Shown piece after piece: positions 21,940 to 33,281 of a DNA stretch of 64,000 nt. The notes under the pieces were generated by a model that saw only the letters and a program-made list of their open reading frames with translations, ran no database searches and was not told the DNA's origin. This DNA is from Coptis chinensis (taxonomy: Eukaryota > Streptophyta > Magnoliopsida > Ranunculales > Ranunculaceae). Position 1 is the stretch's first letter, and the number at the start of each line of letters is the position of its first letter. Where the stretch lies: NCBI GenBank assembly GCA_015680905.1, contig CM027377.1, positions 29,350,501 through 29,414,500 of the forward strand, given 5' to 3'. The position numbers and the translations under genes are program-made.

Positions 21940-23432
21940 TGTTTTTAGAAGTTGACTTACTACGTGCTAAAACTCAATAATTCCTTACTCACTGTTTTTT
22001 TTCTTTGAGAATGTCAATCTAGTTCGAGTAGGGATTTCGTTCCAACTTCTAAGACAAGAATTTAAATGATCACAACTGGAATCTACACTTTGGAGAACTA
22101 TGTGAGAAGGATTTTATAGATAGATTTTTTTTTTACACAAGTTATCTAAAATTTGTAAGTTTGTTTATAGTTAAATGAAAGAGAGAGATAGATAGGGAAG
22201 GATTAATCCTACTCATGCAAGGCCTAGCTACAAGTCTTTTAGAAATAGGTCACTACCATCTCAAATCCCTAACATAATACACCTATCTCTAAACATATCA
22301 TGCTAGCATGTAGAATTGAAATGATATTTCATCTCTGAAATATCATTCCAACTCCTAGTTCTACTTTACAACAATTGATCGATAATTGTCAATCTCTGTC
22401 ATTTTGGGACCGGGATGAAAAATAGAACCTAAGTCTTTTAAGTAGTGATTTTGGAATCCTAAATTTGTAGCATGATCCTCACATGAGCATCATTAACCCT
22501 CCCCTTGGGAGAGTTTTAGCTCATGATCCTAGGATTGAATTAAACTATAAGAAGATATGTGAAATGAAAAAGAAAGAGAATGAAACAAGAAAACTACAAC
22601 CTGTTTACCTAAATGAAGAAGAGTTTTTAAAAACTAGAGAGAGTTCCCCCATTAACAAGTTACAAGCTTTTCTCTAAAAACTAAGAACTAAAAAAACAAA
22701 ATTAAAGACATGGATGTAAATGAAAAGTAAAAGTCAAGGAAGTAAAAGCTTCCAACTCCCAAAATCAGCCCCCCTTTACATAAGAGAGCCTTTTTCTCTT
22801 CTCCCACGTGAAACACTCTCCTCTCATTTATTTTTCACTTATCCACAACTAACCCCCATTTGACACCTTTCATTTTTTTAGATAATCATCACCTAAATCC
22901 AACTAACTCATTAACTTCATGCAAGGTGTCAAATTTGCACCAATTATTTGCACCTTTGTCTTGACTTGCATGATGACTCATCAAATCTTATGGGCCGCCT
23001 TAGTGGGTCCACGTCAATGTCCAATGAGCATCCGGTCTTTTGGCATTTTTACAACTTCCCGCCTATTTGTAGAGTTCATTGCACTGATCGTCGGAGCAGC
23101 TCACTCGTCGCATTCGGAGTCCTGGTTCAAGAGATATGAGCTTCGGAAGTTTGATGCTTCTGTGCACATAATCCCATTTCTGACTGGATTCTGTACTATT
23201 TGAGTCTTTGGGCTTTAGTCCGAATTTGTTGGGCTTCACATGGGCTTGATCGGAAGGCATGTGTATACTCCGTATTTCGTGCTTAAATGCTTGCTTTATC
23301 ATCATTTTTACATTAGTTGCTCCAACCTGCAAAAAGCACGAAGATGCGATTATTTCATGATTATTAAGCACAAAATTGACTGAAATGTTATGTCTCTACA
23401 GGTTTTTATAATACAGTTTTGGGTGCTTATCA
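21940..23432 (-). repeat. 3' LTR of Athila copy 1
   Basis: The inner border is clear. The minus-strand polypurine tract TTTGGGAGTGG is followed by the LTR start TGATAAGCACCC (plus strand ..GGGTGCTTATCA at 23421-23432). The outer border, about 21940, is set by similarity with the LTR at 57588-59021 (shared ATTCCTTACTCAC, GCAAGGTGTCAA, TTTGATGCTTC). Length is ~1.49 kb, close to the ~1.43 kb of the other copy. No gene lies within. Confidence 0.75.
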
Positions 23433-24931
23433 CACCACTCCCAAACAGCATTTTGCTTGTCCTCAAGCAAAAAAGAGACATTAAAATAGATAAGTGGCCA
23501 AAACGTAGATTCTAAGCTAAGTCTCGTTTAGCAGAGCGGTTGCATTGACCATATGCAACAAGGCCTTTAAACCACTAGGAATTCCCTAGTGGACGAAGTT
23601 ATAGCCTCGTGAGAGTTTTCGGAGAAGATACTCACAAACTTCATTTATACTACAATGACTTAGTAACAAAAGCTTGTTTCCTAAATTAATCTCGGATATC
23701 TATACATCTCCTTAGCGGGGAACGAGGATTAATTCTTTGAAACTCAAGTTAATATGCATACAATAATTAAAACATCTACATATGAGTATGCATTCAGTGA
23801 ATTTACATTGAATTGCACAAGCGAGGTCAAGCTTTTGGATCCTTTGGGGAGTGTACCTAAATGGGTTCTCACATGTATGTGTAGAAACACAAATTAAGCT
23901 CATAATTTTCCCACTCGTGTTTTGTTAACTCCGGTGTCGCAGGTGGGCACACTTTTCCTTACATACTCGGATGATGACGGAGGAGCCGAGGGTCGATCAA
24001 TCACATCTACTACTTATTATCACACCATCCTACTCTTAATTGAGCTAGAGGTCTTTATTAGGTATTATGGGGCTTAGGTGATAGTGTAGAAAGAAATGGA
24101 AGTGGAAGATCAAAAATGATAAGTATAAGATAATAAGGTCTTCAAGATATTTACACTTGAGAAATTCTTGTTTTCTTTTCCTGCTCCTACCTGAGTTTTC
24201 CTACCTTGCTCTTAAGCCTTATTTCATTTTTTTTTTTTTTTTTTTTATAGGCTTAAGAAACATGATCCTGTTTATTTATTTATTTTTATTTTTATTTTTG
24301 AAGCAAGTAACTAACTTTTATTTGGAACAAGTCTTCTTTTATTTTTCTACATTTCATCCTATTTCTCATACTCATCACTTAGGTAGGTTCTTTTATTTGG
24401 GGTTAATATATGGATAAGGAATTTTTGGTGAAAGTGAAAGGTTTGATGAAAGGTTCAGTGGAGTGACTAGCGGTAAAATTTGTAACAGGTAATAATTTAT
24501 AGCTATGTCGATCCAAAGAATGCCTAAATTCTCGCCTAGGTTCGGATGGTGATCAAGTAAGTCGATGCGTGATTTTCTCTATTCGGAAAAACTACTCCTC
24601 TGTGTCATTACTTACAAATCACTCATATCGAGGCTTTTGGTTAGATTCTCCGCGAGGATTGATAGTTTAAGTAGACTAACCGTGGTTTCGAAAAACTTAT
24701 TGTCATGTACAATCAATGATACTCGGTGCATGAATACTCATAAAAAGATATAAAACTATTAAAATGCGTATTAGCTTAAGTTTCTTAAAAGCGAATCATA
24801 ATTCAATGCTAATGTGAGACTTCTAGATAATTTTCATCATTGAAAAAGAAACAAGACATTGTCACTAATTACATTTACTAACAAGAAAATAGAAACTATA
24901 TCTACGCACTACAAGTTGCCGCTTTTTTTTT

Positions 24932-24986
<55 letters not shown>

Positions 24987-25149
24987 CCCAAACAGAGTGA
25001 TGATTAGTCTTCGAAATAGAAATAGATAAAGAAAGGAATTACGATAACCGTAAACAAAATTAGAGTTGGATTGTTGGAATGAAAGTTGTGGTAACATAAT
25101 ATATTATCTGAGAAAAAAAAAAAAAAAGAAAAACAACAGTAGCACACTA
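23433..25149 (-). other. Untranslated 3' spacer of Athila copy 1
   Basis: No coding sequence is recognisable. It opens with the TTGCTTGTCCTCAAGCAA palindrome-like motif next to the polypurine tract, often seen near Athila/Tat 3' ends. The segment is colinear with 59022-60800 of copy 2 (shared AACAAGGCCTTTAAACCAC, GTTTTGTTAACTCC, GGAGTGACTAGCGGTAAAAT). It contains a (TA)n run at 24938-24983. Confidence 0.6.
24938..24983. repeat. (TA)n microsatellite
   Basis: About 22 TA units follow a T-run. Copy 2 has a longer (TA)n at 59819-59892, but at a different place in the spacer. Confidence 0.9.
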
Positions 25150-26195
25150 TATACAATTATATACGCTGATTAGATATATGTACAATTCCCTACTCAAGTT
25201 TACCATCCAGGGATGTGGTGAAGGTCCGGCCTCTTCTTCGATGAAATGCATTTCCTTAGTATCGCCGCCAAAAGATAACGTATTCCCAAATGGTGGCCCA
25301 TTCTTGTTCACCGATTCGTTCAAATGTTTCATCATCTTATCATCGCTTGGATAACAACGAACATGTCTCAAGTATCGTGGCGGGGCGTTTCCATTGCCTA
25401 AACCTTAATGAACGAATTATCTTGTTTTTTTGGGCACATAGAATCTACTTTGACCCGTCATGAAAAGTAGTGAAAACTGTGGAAATGTGTCTTCATAATT
25501 CGCAAGCGATTCTGAGGTAAAAGTATATACTGATCCCGAAAAGTGCGAGCTCGTTTCAAATTGGAGATAACACGTTTAAGATATCAAAGAATGTATGACC
25601 TCGAAAAGCGCATTGAAGACTACACATGCAAATCATTGGCGGTAGAAAAATGCCAATCTCCCATGATGTTAAGAAGGATAAACAACATCGCATTTCCCAT
25701 GTTCATGGTCATCTGCGGCTAAGGGAATGGTGATGTCCGCCATCCGCCAAGTTTAGTTCCTTCATCTTTAATTTCAAGACCGTCACCGTATCTTTCAAAA
25801 GCAGGCCATGAAAAGGAACGAAAGAGTTGTGATAAATGTATGGCCATGTTGTTGCCGGCTTCGTGATATGGAAGATCTAAAGTCGGGGCAAGTGTTGCCT
25901 CTAAAAAGACATGGTTTGTGCCACCAACTTTGATTGTGAATCCGTCTAAGAAAAACCATGAGCGGCGTTGAATGCTTTGGTGTATTTTCCATATTAGCAT
26001 AAAAGTAGGCCGCCAAACTTGGAGAATAAGTTTGGTCGTATTTAATAACAAGGGAAGACCACCCGATGTTAGTAATGCAATCACGAAATGAAGTCCATAA
26101 GTATTGGAATCCATCATGGCCTGAAATGATTGCTCAGGGATGAGTTTCGGAGGTGTCCTGTTTGATGAAGATGCTACGTTCGATGAAGATGCCAT
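25150..26195 (-). pseudogene. Athila 3' ORF b (env position), copy 1, frameshifted
   Basis: ATG 26195 opens MASSSNVASSSNRTPPKLIP. Pieces in different frames give AYFYANMEN, GFTIKVGGTNHVF and DLPYHEAG, a pattern (FYAN.. V.G.. lgLP) recurring in the plant Athila-associated domain found downstream of pol. The end, RHVRCYPSDDKMMK (25371-25330), is shared with copy 2. The protein would be ~340 residues if continuous. Several indels break it. Function is unknown; no signal peptide or envelope-like membrane anchor is visible. Confidence 0.55.
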
Positions 26196-26526
26196 GTTTG
26201 ATGGAGTGGAGTGATGGGGAAAGATATGAGAAGAAATATGTCCAAGAAAATTTTGACTGGATGGAGGAATGAGTATGCAAGAAGATAAAACCTCCTGTAA
26301 TCAAGTTTAAAAGAACACGTTAAAATTGTTATTATCACAACTTGAAATATGACAACCCTTAGTAGGCATTTCTTACAAAAGAAGATACAAAGATAACAAA
26401 AATTTTAATTAAAGGCACACACGATGAAATACTTAATAATAATAATTTTATTTTATTTATTTTGGGGAAAGTTGAGTTTTGTAAAAACAGAACGCTTTTT
26501 TTTTTTATTATTATTATTATTTTTTT

Positions 26527-27602
26527 TTATGGTTTAGAATGATGATAAGGATGGTGATGGGAATGCAGATTGTGGACAACACTGTTCAGTTCATTAATTT
26601 GTTGGCTAAGTTGGATTTGAAGGGTTCCCTGGTTGCCAGAGATCGTAGTTTGATTCTCTATTAGAAGAGTGTGATTTTCTAATGACTGAGAGTGAGTTTC
26701 CAATAGTGCCTCTTGATCAGCATCATGCATCGCTTGACGTTCTTGGAAATCCATAAGACTTTTGATGATGATTTCCTGACGTGCGTGGAGTTCCCTCATT
26801 CCTTGATGAAGAATTTGAATACCTTCCATGGGATTAAAAATGTTCTGCATGGCACTTTCATCAAAGAAATGTGCAGAGTTTGAGTTTTGGCCATCCATTT
26901 CATCTGGCAGAGTATCTGGCGTCCAAGAACCACCGGCACAGTCTTTGTGAAGTATTGTAACAAATGCTCTTTGAAGAGATATTTCTAGAGAAACTGCTTG
27001 ATAACCCCAACGCATCATAATTTTCATGACTAAAGTAGGCAGAGGTGCTAACCTTTTTGTTCTTCTGGTGATTGCATTCCAGAGGTGTTGGATTATACAA
27101 AAATCATCTCTTTGATTCTGCATAATCCAAAGTAGGTGTAATTGAGGCTTGGTGACTTCAGATTGGTGTGACGTACCCACCACATTGTGTCCCAACCAGT
27201 GGAGCACACTTCGTTGATTTTGTTTCAAAAGAGCGTTGAAGAACAACGTGATTTTTATTTCCGACTTAAGCCATGAGATACGGTGGCCCGTAGTAATTTT
27301 TGACGGAATTAAATGGGGACTCAAAAGATCGAACCCCGAGTCATTCATTGGAATTTGAAGTATGTCGGAGATAACTTCCTTAGTTAATTCAAAGCGTTGT
27401 CCATAGGCATGGAAACAGAATTTTCCATTTTCAGTCCGCTAAATTGGTAGAACATCAAGACCAAATCTACGGAATAGGGCATGCATGATATAGAAGAGGC
27501 ATCCATCCTCGACGCAATTTTCGTGTCATAAAAGGAGAAAATCGGCCATCATCAAAAATTTCAAGTAGTTCTTCTCGGTACTATCTTTCTTGGTTGATCC
27601 AT
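26527..27602 (-). pseudogene. Athila 3' ORF a (env position), copy 1
   Basis: The ORF probably starts at ATG 27602 (MDQPRK). Frameshifted pieces lead to KFCFHAYGQRFELTKE..ISDILQIP, then an uninterrupted 273-codon stretch (27348-26527) with SEVTKPQLHLLWIMQNQRDD and LAPLPTLVMKIMMRWGYQ, matching the plant domain usually annotated as putative plant transposon protein in Athila elements. The C-terminal third is a glutamine/histidine-rich predicted coiled coil (MRELHARQEIIIKSLMDFQE ... QQINELNSVVHNLHSHHH). It is conserved in copy 2 and has its own upstream TATA box. Role is unknown. Confidence 0.6.
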
Positions 27603-27670
27603 TTGGAAGGATAATTGATGGAAGGATAGTGTAGAAACCGTGAAATGAGAATGGCTGAAATGAAGAAGAG

Positions 27671-27679
27671 ATTTATAGC
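27671..27679 (-). promoter_or_regulatory. Internal TATA box before Athila ORF a, copy 1
   Basis: On the minus strand GCTATAAATCTC stands ~70 bp before ATG 27602 and is followed by a CT-rich leader (CACTATCCTTCCATC). Copy 2 has CCTATAAATC in the same place (63197-63204) with a similar leader, so the arrangement is conserved. Confidence 0.5.
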
Positions 27680-28175
27680 AAATATAGGATCCGTACGCGA
27701 ATCAGGATGTCAAGTGCATCTAGATCTCAACTTACAAGTGAAACATGTGATGTTGGTATCCCTAATTATGTACAGCAACTATGGGTATCCATAGTATGTC
27801 TTTTCATGTCAGGTGTCCAAAAACAATTAATGAGGTCTTAAAATGACAGAGAATACGGAGGAAAGTTTCCGCAGGCGCAGTTAGACCTACACGTAATTTC
27901 AAAATTTATGATCATACCTTAATAATAGAAGATAGATAGAATAATTGAGCTGCGTGCGTGACAAGTGTTAGGCGTACCGTGTAGCGTGCGCAATCTTCTC
28001 TGAAAACAATAAGTTGAGTTTGATTTATTTTATTGCGTTATTGATTTTTCTTATTTGTTATGGTTTTGATAACTATTTTATGTTTATGATAAGGTAAAAA
28101 TACAACTAATATACCCAATTTATTAAAAGGATGCTCCTCCATTTAGTAATGCGTAACCGCACAAATGGTTGAGAA

Positions 28176-28358
28176 TTATTTAACACACCATAGTAATATA
28201 CAAAGCGACAAAGGGAAAGAGATATGGAGGTTACATAGATCTAGATATTCGGATGAAGTTATGCATGATCGGATGGGAATAATGACAAATACTGTTATCC
28301 GCGAATCTTGTAATGACCCATTCCGTTGCTCCTTTTCCAATCGCCGATCGGGATCCAT
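28176..28358 (-). pseudogene. Small ORF region between Athila pol and ORF a, copy 1 (frame-disturbed)
   Basis: ATG 28358 in context AACAATGG starts a 60-codon frame, but alignment with 63803-63904 of copy 2 shows that the conserved unit is a shorter hydrophobic peptide whose frame is broken here by indels (the block GATAACAGT.TTT.TCATTATT and CATGCATAAC is shared). A TATA box (CCTATAAATT, plus strand 28444-28452) lies ~90 bp upstream. I see no known family. Confidence 0.35.
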
Positions 28359-28443
28359 TGTTTTGAATGAAAAATAATATGTGAAGATTAAGCTTTGGAT
28401 AGTGAGAGAATGAGGTGAGTGAAGGGTGATGAGGAGTGTCCGA

Positions 28444-28452
28444 ATTTATAGG
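28444..28452 (-). promoter_or_regulatory. Second internal TATA box in Athila copy 1
   Basis: The minus strand reads GCCTATAAATTCGG followed by a CT-rich leader (CTCCTCATCACCCTTCACTC). Copy 2 shows TTATAAATACAACTCTCC at the very end of the window (64000-63983), in the equivalent position. Confidence 0.45.
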
Positions 28453-28459
28453 CAAAAAT

Positions 28460-29821
28460 TTGACCGTTTGTGGATATCGACCGTTTTTTTTTTTTTTTTA
28501 ATTCACGATGGAGATAACATTTGGGTTTTGTGACCGGACCATTGATTTGGGTCGGTTCTAATTTTTGTCCAAGCCCAAATGAATTCTGGAAATTTAAACA
28601 TGTCCCAAAATTTCAAACCGCGAATTTCGATTCATTTCAATTCAAATTAAACGAATCGAATGCTAAAATGATCGGCATTAAAAATGCCATCCACTGGAAT
28701 ATGAAGAAGGCACCTTCAACCCTTTTTTTTTTTTTTTTTTTTTTTTTAATTTTTTTTTTTTTTTTATATACAAATGTACAAAAAGGGAGATGAACGTGGC
28801 AATGTACAAGGGAAGATGTATGTGTCATTATACCAAAGAACGTGACAACAACACCACACAAGAAGAAAATCATTCTGATAAAATCGGGCAAAGTGTCATG
28901 TCGGCTCTGGGGCGAACCCAATCCAGCCAGACTGTGGCTTAACCTTTATGTTTTGGGGGCCTAGGGTTCAAGACGGTACCATCCCTGACCAATGTGCAAT
29001 GGTCTAATAATAATATTACCCTTAGTACATATGGTATAGCCTCAAACCTTGGGAATCGTCATCAAATAGAAAACTATTCGGGGTTGGCCTGGTGAAATCC
29101 ATTGCCTATGCGAACGTGGGACTATCCGATGTTGTTCATCACGACTCTCTTTGTGCACAATGCAAGGGTGAAAATAAAATACACGAGTATATACATGTGG
29201 AGTCTTTTAACGTCCGGATCCTCGAAGGCGAATCCCACCAATGGGAAGAGACAATCGGGACGACGACGACGAAGTTTATCTGGCGAGCTGGTGTGGGACA
29301 ATAATATACCTTATACCGGCTCATATCGGATAGTAAATCAAGACACGGACGAGAAGGTGTTTGACAATTCATACACCACCCCATCCTTCAGCCGCGTCGC
29401 TTTTGAGCAAAAGTACTGCGACTATTACCTATTCGAGATGGGTGAGATTTACACCAAATGATGAAATGGAGTTCGCGAGGAAGAGAATAGAAAAGGAAAG
29501 AAGGAAGGCTGGGAAATTTTGGTACCCATTGTTTACCGTGGAAGGCACGCGTTGCTCGATGAAAGTAAGACATTTATACTTTCGGTTCTGAAATAGAGTT
29601 TTGTGGACTTAGGTTCCTGGCTACAACCACACACTCTAGGAGTTTTAGAGAAGAAAATAGAAGAGGGCCGGCTACCCTAATGGTGTACTTTCCTTGTTTT
29701 AAACACACGGAAAAAAATACACCAGCGAATCTTTAGTCTCTTATAGATTTGGATCTTTGAAAGAGTCTTTTTTAGACATCCGAGAACGCAACTCATGATA
29801 ATGTTTAAAGGCATTGGCCAT
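28460..29821. other. Gene-free stretch between Athila pol and the small-ORF region
   Basis: No domain is recognisable on either strand. A nearly pure T tract spans 28722-28766. Short open frames on both strands at 29092-29591 show no conserved pattern. It may include a foreign insertion, because the equivalent part of copy 2 lies beyond the window and cannot be compared. Confidence 0.4.
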
Positions 29822-32800
29822 TTACTTGAAATTAAAGCTGTCATCGTTTTCATTTTTCAAAAGACATAGCCCCATAAGGTTTGGCCAGCGAGAGACAATG
29901 AAAGGACCGGACCATCGAGTTTTAGTTTTCTGGAAAAATGTGTAATCTCGAGTTGTACAACAAAACTTTTGACCAATTTTGAATTCTTTTCTTAATATGT
30001 GCTTATCATGCACTCTTTTCATGTTGGCTTTATAGGATTTTTGAGAGATCATAGGCATCACTCCAAATCTTTCAAGCTCATTTTACAATTTTAATCTTCG
30101 CTTCGCGATCGGGTATTATAATTTTAGGCTTTTGATAGCCCATAGAGCCGCGATGCTCGAGTTCAACTGGAAGATGACAAGGTTTACCAAAACGAGGCGG
30201 TAAGGGGACATGCCTATAGGTGTCTTAAAAGCTGTTCTATATGCCTACAAGGCATCGGATAATCGAAGAGACCGGGTCTTTTCTAGATGGATTAATCGTC
30301 TTTTCTAAAATTGATTTAATCTCTCTATTAGAGACTTCTACTTGGCCATCGGTGCGAGGATGATCTGGAGTTGCCACTTTGTGAGTAACTCCATATTTCT
30401 TTACTAATGATTCAAAATTTTATTACAGAAATGTTTTCCCCATCACTAATTATAGCTTTGGGAACGCCAAATCGAGAGAAAATATGTTCCTTTATTTAAA
30501 AATACGACCGTTTTATGATCATTCACATGACATGCCAACGCTTCAATCCATTTTGACACATAGTCAACAGATACTAGTATGTATAGGAAGCCATGACTAT
30601 TTGGAAAAGGACCCATAAAGTCGATCCCCCATACATCAAAAATTTCTACAATTAAAATTGGATTTAAGGGCATCATATTGCGTTGAGTAATGCGTCTAGC
30701 TGGCGGCGGTTTGCATGCTTTGCAATGCTTGTGTGCATCTTTAAACAGCGTTGGCCAATAAAATCCACATTGTAGGACCTTGGCTACAGTTTTCTTACCA
30801 CTGAAATGACCACCACAAAATTGTTCATGGCAAAAGAATAACACGTCATTATGTTCCCAGTCGGGAATGCAACGGCGTATCAGTTGGTCGGAACAATACT
30901 TAAAATGGTAGGGATCATCCCAAAAATAAAATTTCACAGTGGATAAGAACTTCTTTCGGTCCGTTCGAGTCCAAGATGAAGGGACCTCCTCGGTAACTAG
31001 GTAGTTTACTATATCAGCATACCAAGGAGATAAAAAAATGGAATACAAATGTTCATCTGGAAATGAATCGCAGATTGGTTCGGACTCATTATTGACATCA
31101 TTAACGAGTCGTGATAAATGGTCTGCTACCACGTTCTCCATAACCTTTTTATCTCTAATTTCTAGAGTAAACTCTTGCAAAGGAGGATCCATCGGATCAA
31201 CCTACATTTGGCATCTTTCTTTGCTAATAGATAACGCAGTGGCCACATGGTCGGTAGACTATTGTAGAAGAACCAACTAGGTAAGGATGAAACTTATCCA
31301 GGGCATATACAACTGCTAGAAATTCTTTTTCAGTGGTGGTATAGTTACGTTGAGCGTCATTAAGAGTTTTACTAGCATAGTAAATGACAATTGGCTTGTT
31401 CTCTCGGCGTTGCCCTAAGATAGCTCCAATAGCGTAGTCACTCGTGTCACACATTAATTCAAAAGGTTTAGACCAATCGGTGGTTGAATTATCGAGCTAT
31501 AGTCGGTGCTTTAAAGGTCTCAAAAGCTTGTTTGCAATCGAAAGTGAAGTCAAATCGGCATCTTTAAGTAAGAGATTTGTTAAAGGTCGGGCAACCTTTG
31601 AAAAATCTTGAATAAATCTCCTATAGAACCCCTGCGTGTCCTAAAATGCCGTATTTCCGAACTGAAGTTGGTATAGGCAAGGAAGCAATTTTTTCAATCT
31701 TTGCTTTATCGACTTGATTCCGGCCCTTCAAACAATGTGACCTAGTACTATTCCTTTTCTAACCATAAAATGGCATTTTTCCCAATTAAGAACGAGATTT
31801 TTCTCTTCACAACGTGCTAAAACCTTTTCAAGATTTGATAAACAATTATCAAAAGAATTACCATATAATGAGAAATCGTCCATGAAGACTTTCATAAAAC
31901 GTTCAACCATATCATCAAAGAAGATGAAGCATACAACGTTGGAATGTACCGGTGCATTGCAAAGGCCAAATGGCATTCGTTTATATGCAAAAGTACCAAA
32001 AGGCGGTGAACGTTGTTTTTCTTGGTCGGCCGGGATCTATGGCGATTTGAAAATATCCCGAAAAGCCATCAAGAAAAAGGTAAAATGCATGACCCGCTAA
32101 CCGCTCAAGCATCGATCAATGAATGGAAGTGGAAAATGATCCTTACAGTGGCGCATTAAGTTTTTCGATAGTCAATACATATTCGCCACTTCAACCGGAA
32201 TCGAAACGGATATGCATTCATCTTTATCATTTCGCACAACTATAATTCCAGACTTCTTGGGAACAACATGGACCGGACTTACCCAAACACTATCTGAGAT
32301 GGGGTAAATAATAATACTGCATCAAGTAACCTTAAAATTTCTTCCCGCATACCACACCCTTCATGGTTGGATTTAGACGACGTTATGGGTTCACGTGATG
32401 TCTTGGCATTGTCTTCAAGATGTATCGCGATGAGTGCACACGAGGGTCACGCCTTTAATGTCATCGAGACCATCCAATAGCGAGCGGTGTTCTTGAATGA
32501 CCTTAATTAAACGTGATTCCCGATCAGCGGTCAATTGTGATGATATGATAATTGGGTGACTACCATCTGGATCTAATTGTATGTATTTTAAGTCGAAGGA
32601 ATAGGCTTTAAGTCGTAAAGTGGGAGGAGTGGGTATTAAAGATTCTTTAGGAAAGTCGCCTTCTACGGAGAAAACAGATTTATGTTAGTATTTTGCCCAA
32701 GTCATTTGATAGGATGGTAGTAGAGTCAATTGGTGGTATTGATTCTAAAACTCATGTACCTCCTTTGAATAATCATTAACATCAAATTGAACCGCCAAAA

Positions 32801-33281
32801 GAATGGAATTGGTGTACTTCATCTTCGGGAAAAAGAGTTTGTGAAATATTCTTGTGCACGAGGGTGTCAATCATGTTAATCCCACCATCAATATCATTCT
32901 CCTCGAATTTGTTTCATCAACTTGAACACATTAACCTCGACGAAAAGATTTCCGAAGGACATGGTCATGGACCCATCCCTACAAATTTATGAGCGCATTA
33001 GTAGTTGCGAGGAATGGACGCCCTAATATGATAGGAATGGAGTCACGCGGCAACTTCAGATCCAAAATGACAAAATCTACGGGATAAAAAAATCTTGGAC
33101 TTTACAAAGGACATTTTCCACAATGCCTTTTCTGGATGCTTAATGGATCGATTGGCTAATTGTAAAGTCATCGTGGTAGGTTTAAGCTCATAGTAGACCT
33201 AGTTGTTTGAATAAGTAATAAGGAAGTAAGTTCACACCTAGCTCCTAGGTCTAGTAATGCCGTGGCCATATACTTATCACC
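29822..33281 (-). pseudogene. Athila pol: protease, reverse transcriptase, RNase H, integrase
   Basis: Minus-strand order: protease with GDKYMATALLDLGA (about 33275-33235); reverse transcriptase fragments including MPFGLCNAP and the YMDD-equivalent VFMDDFSLYGNSFDNCL (31976-31728); RNase H CDTSDYAIGAILGQR and TTTEKEFLAVVYALDKF (31454-31300); integrase HHCC finger HEQFCGGHFSGKK..CKAC (30840-30700) and core FDVWGIDFMGPFPNS (30660-30600). The C-terminal RWSGPFIVSRW ends near 29850. Best unbroken pieces are 31192-30446 and 31976-31728. Elsewhere single-base indels change frame every few hundred bases. It is not expressible as read. Role: reverse transcription and integration of the element. Confidence 0.88.

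Noticed and set aside
28900-29010. Possible SINE or tRNA-like sequence
   Set aside because: GGTTCAAG-like box B resemblance only; no box A at proper spacing and no cloverleaf could be drawn.
29092-29591. Overlapping frames of 60-119 residues on both strands
   Set aside because: No conserved motif, no promoter or splice logic, and they sit in an unassigned Athila interval.
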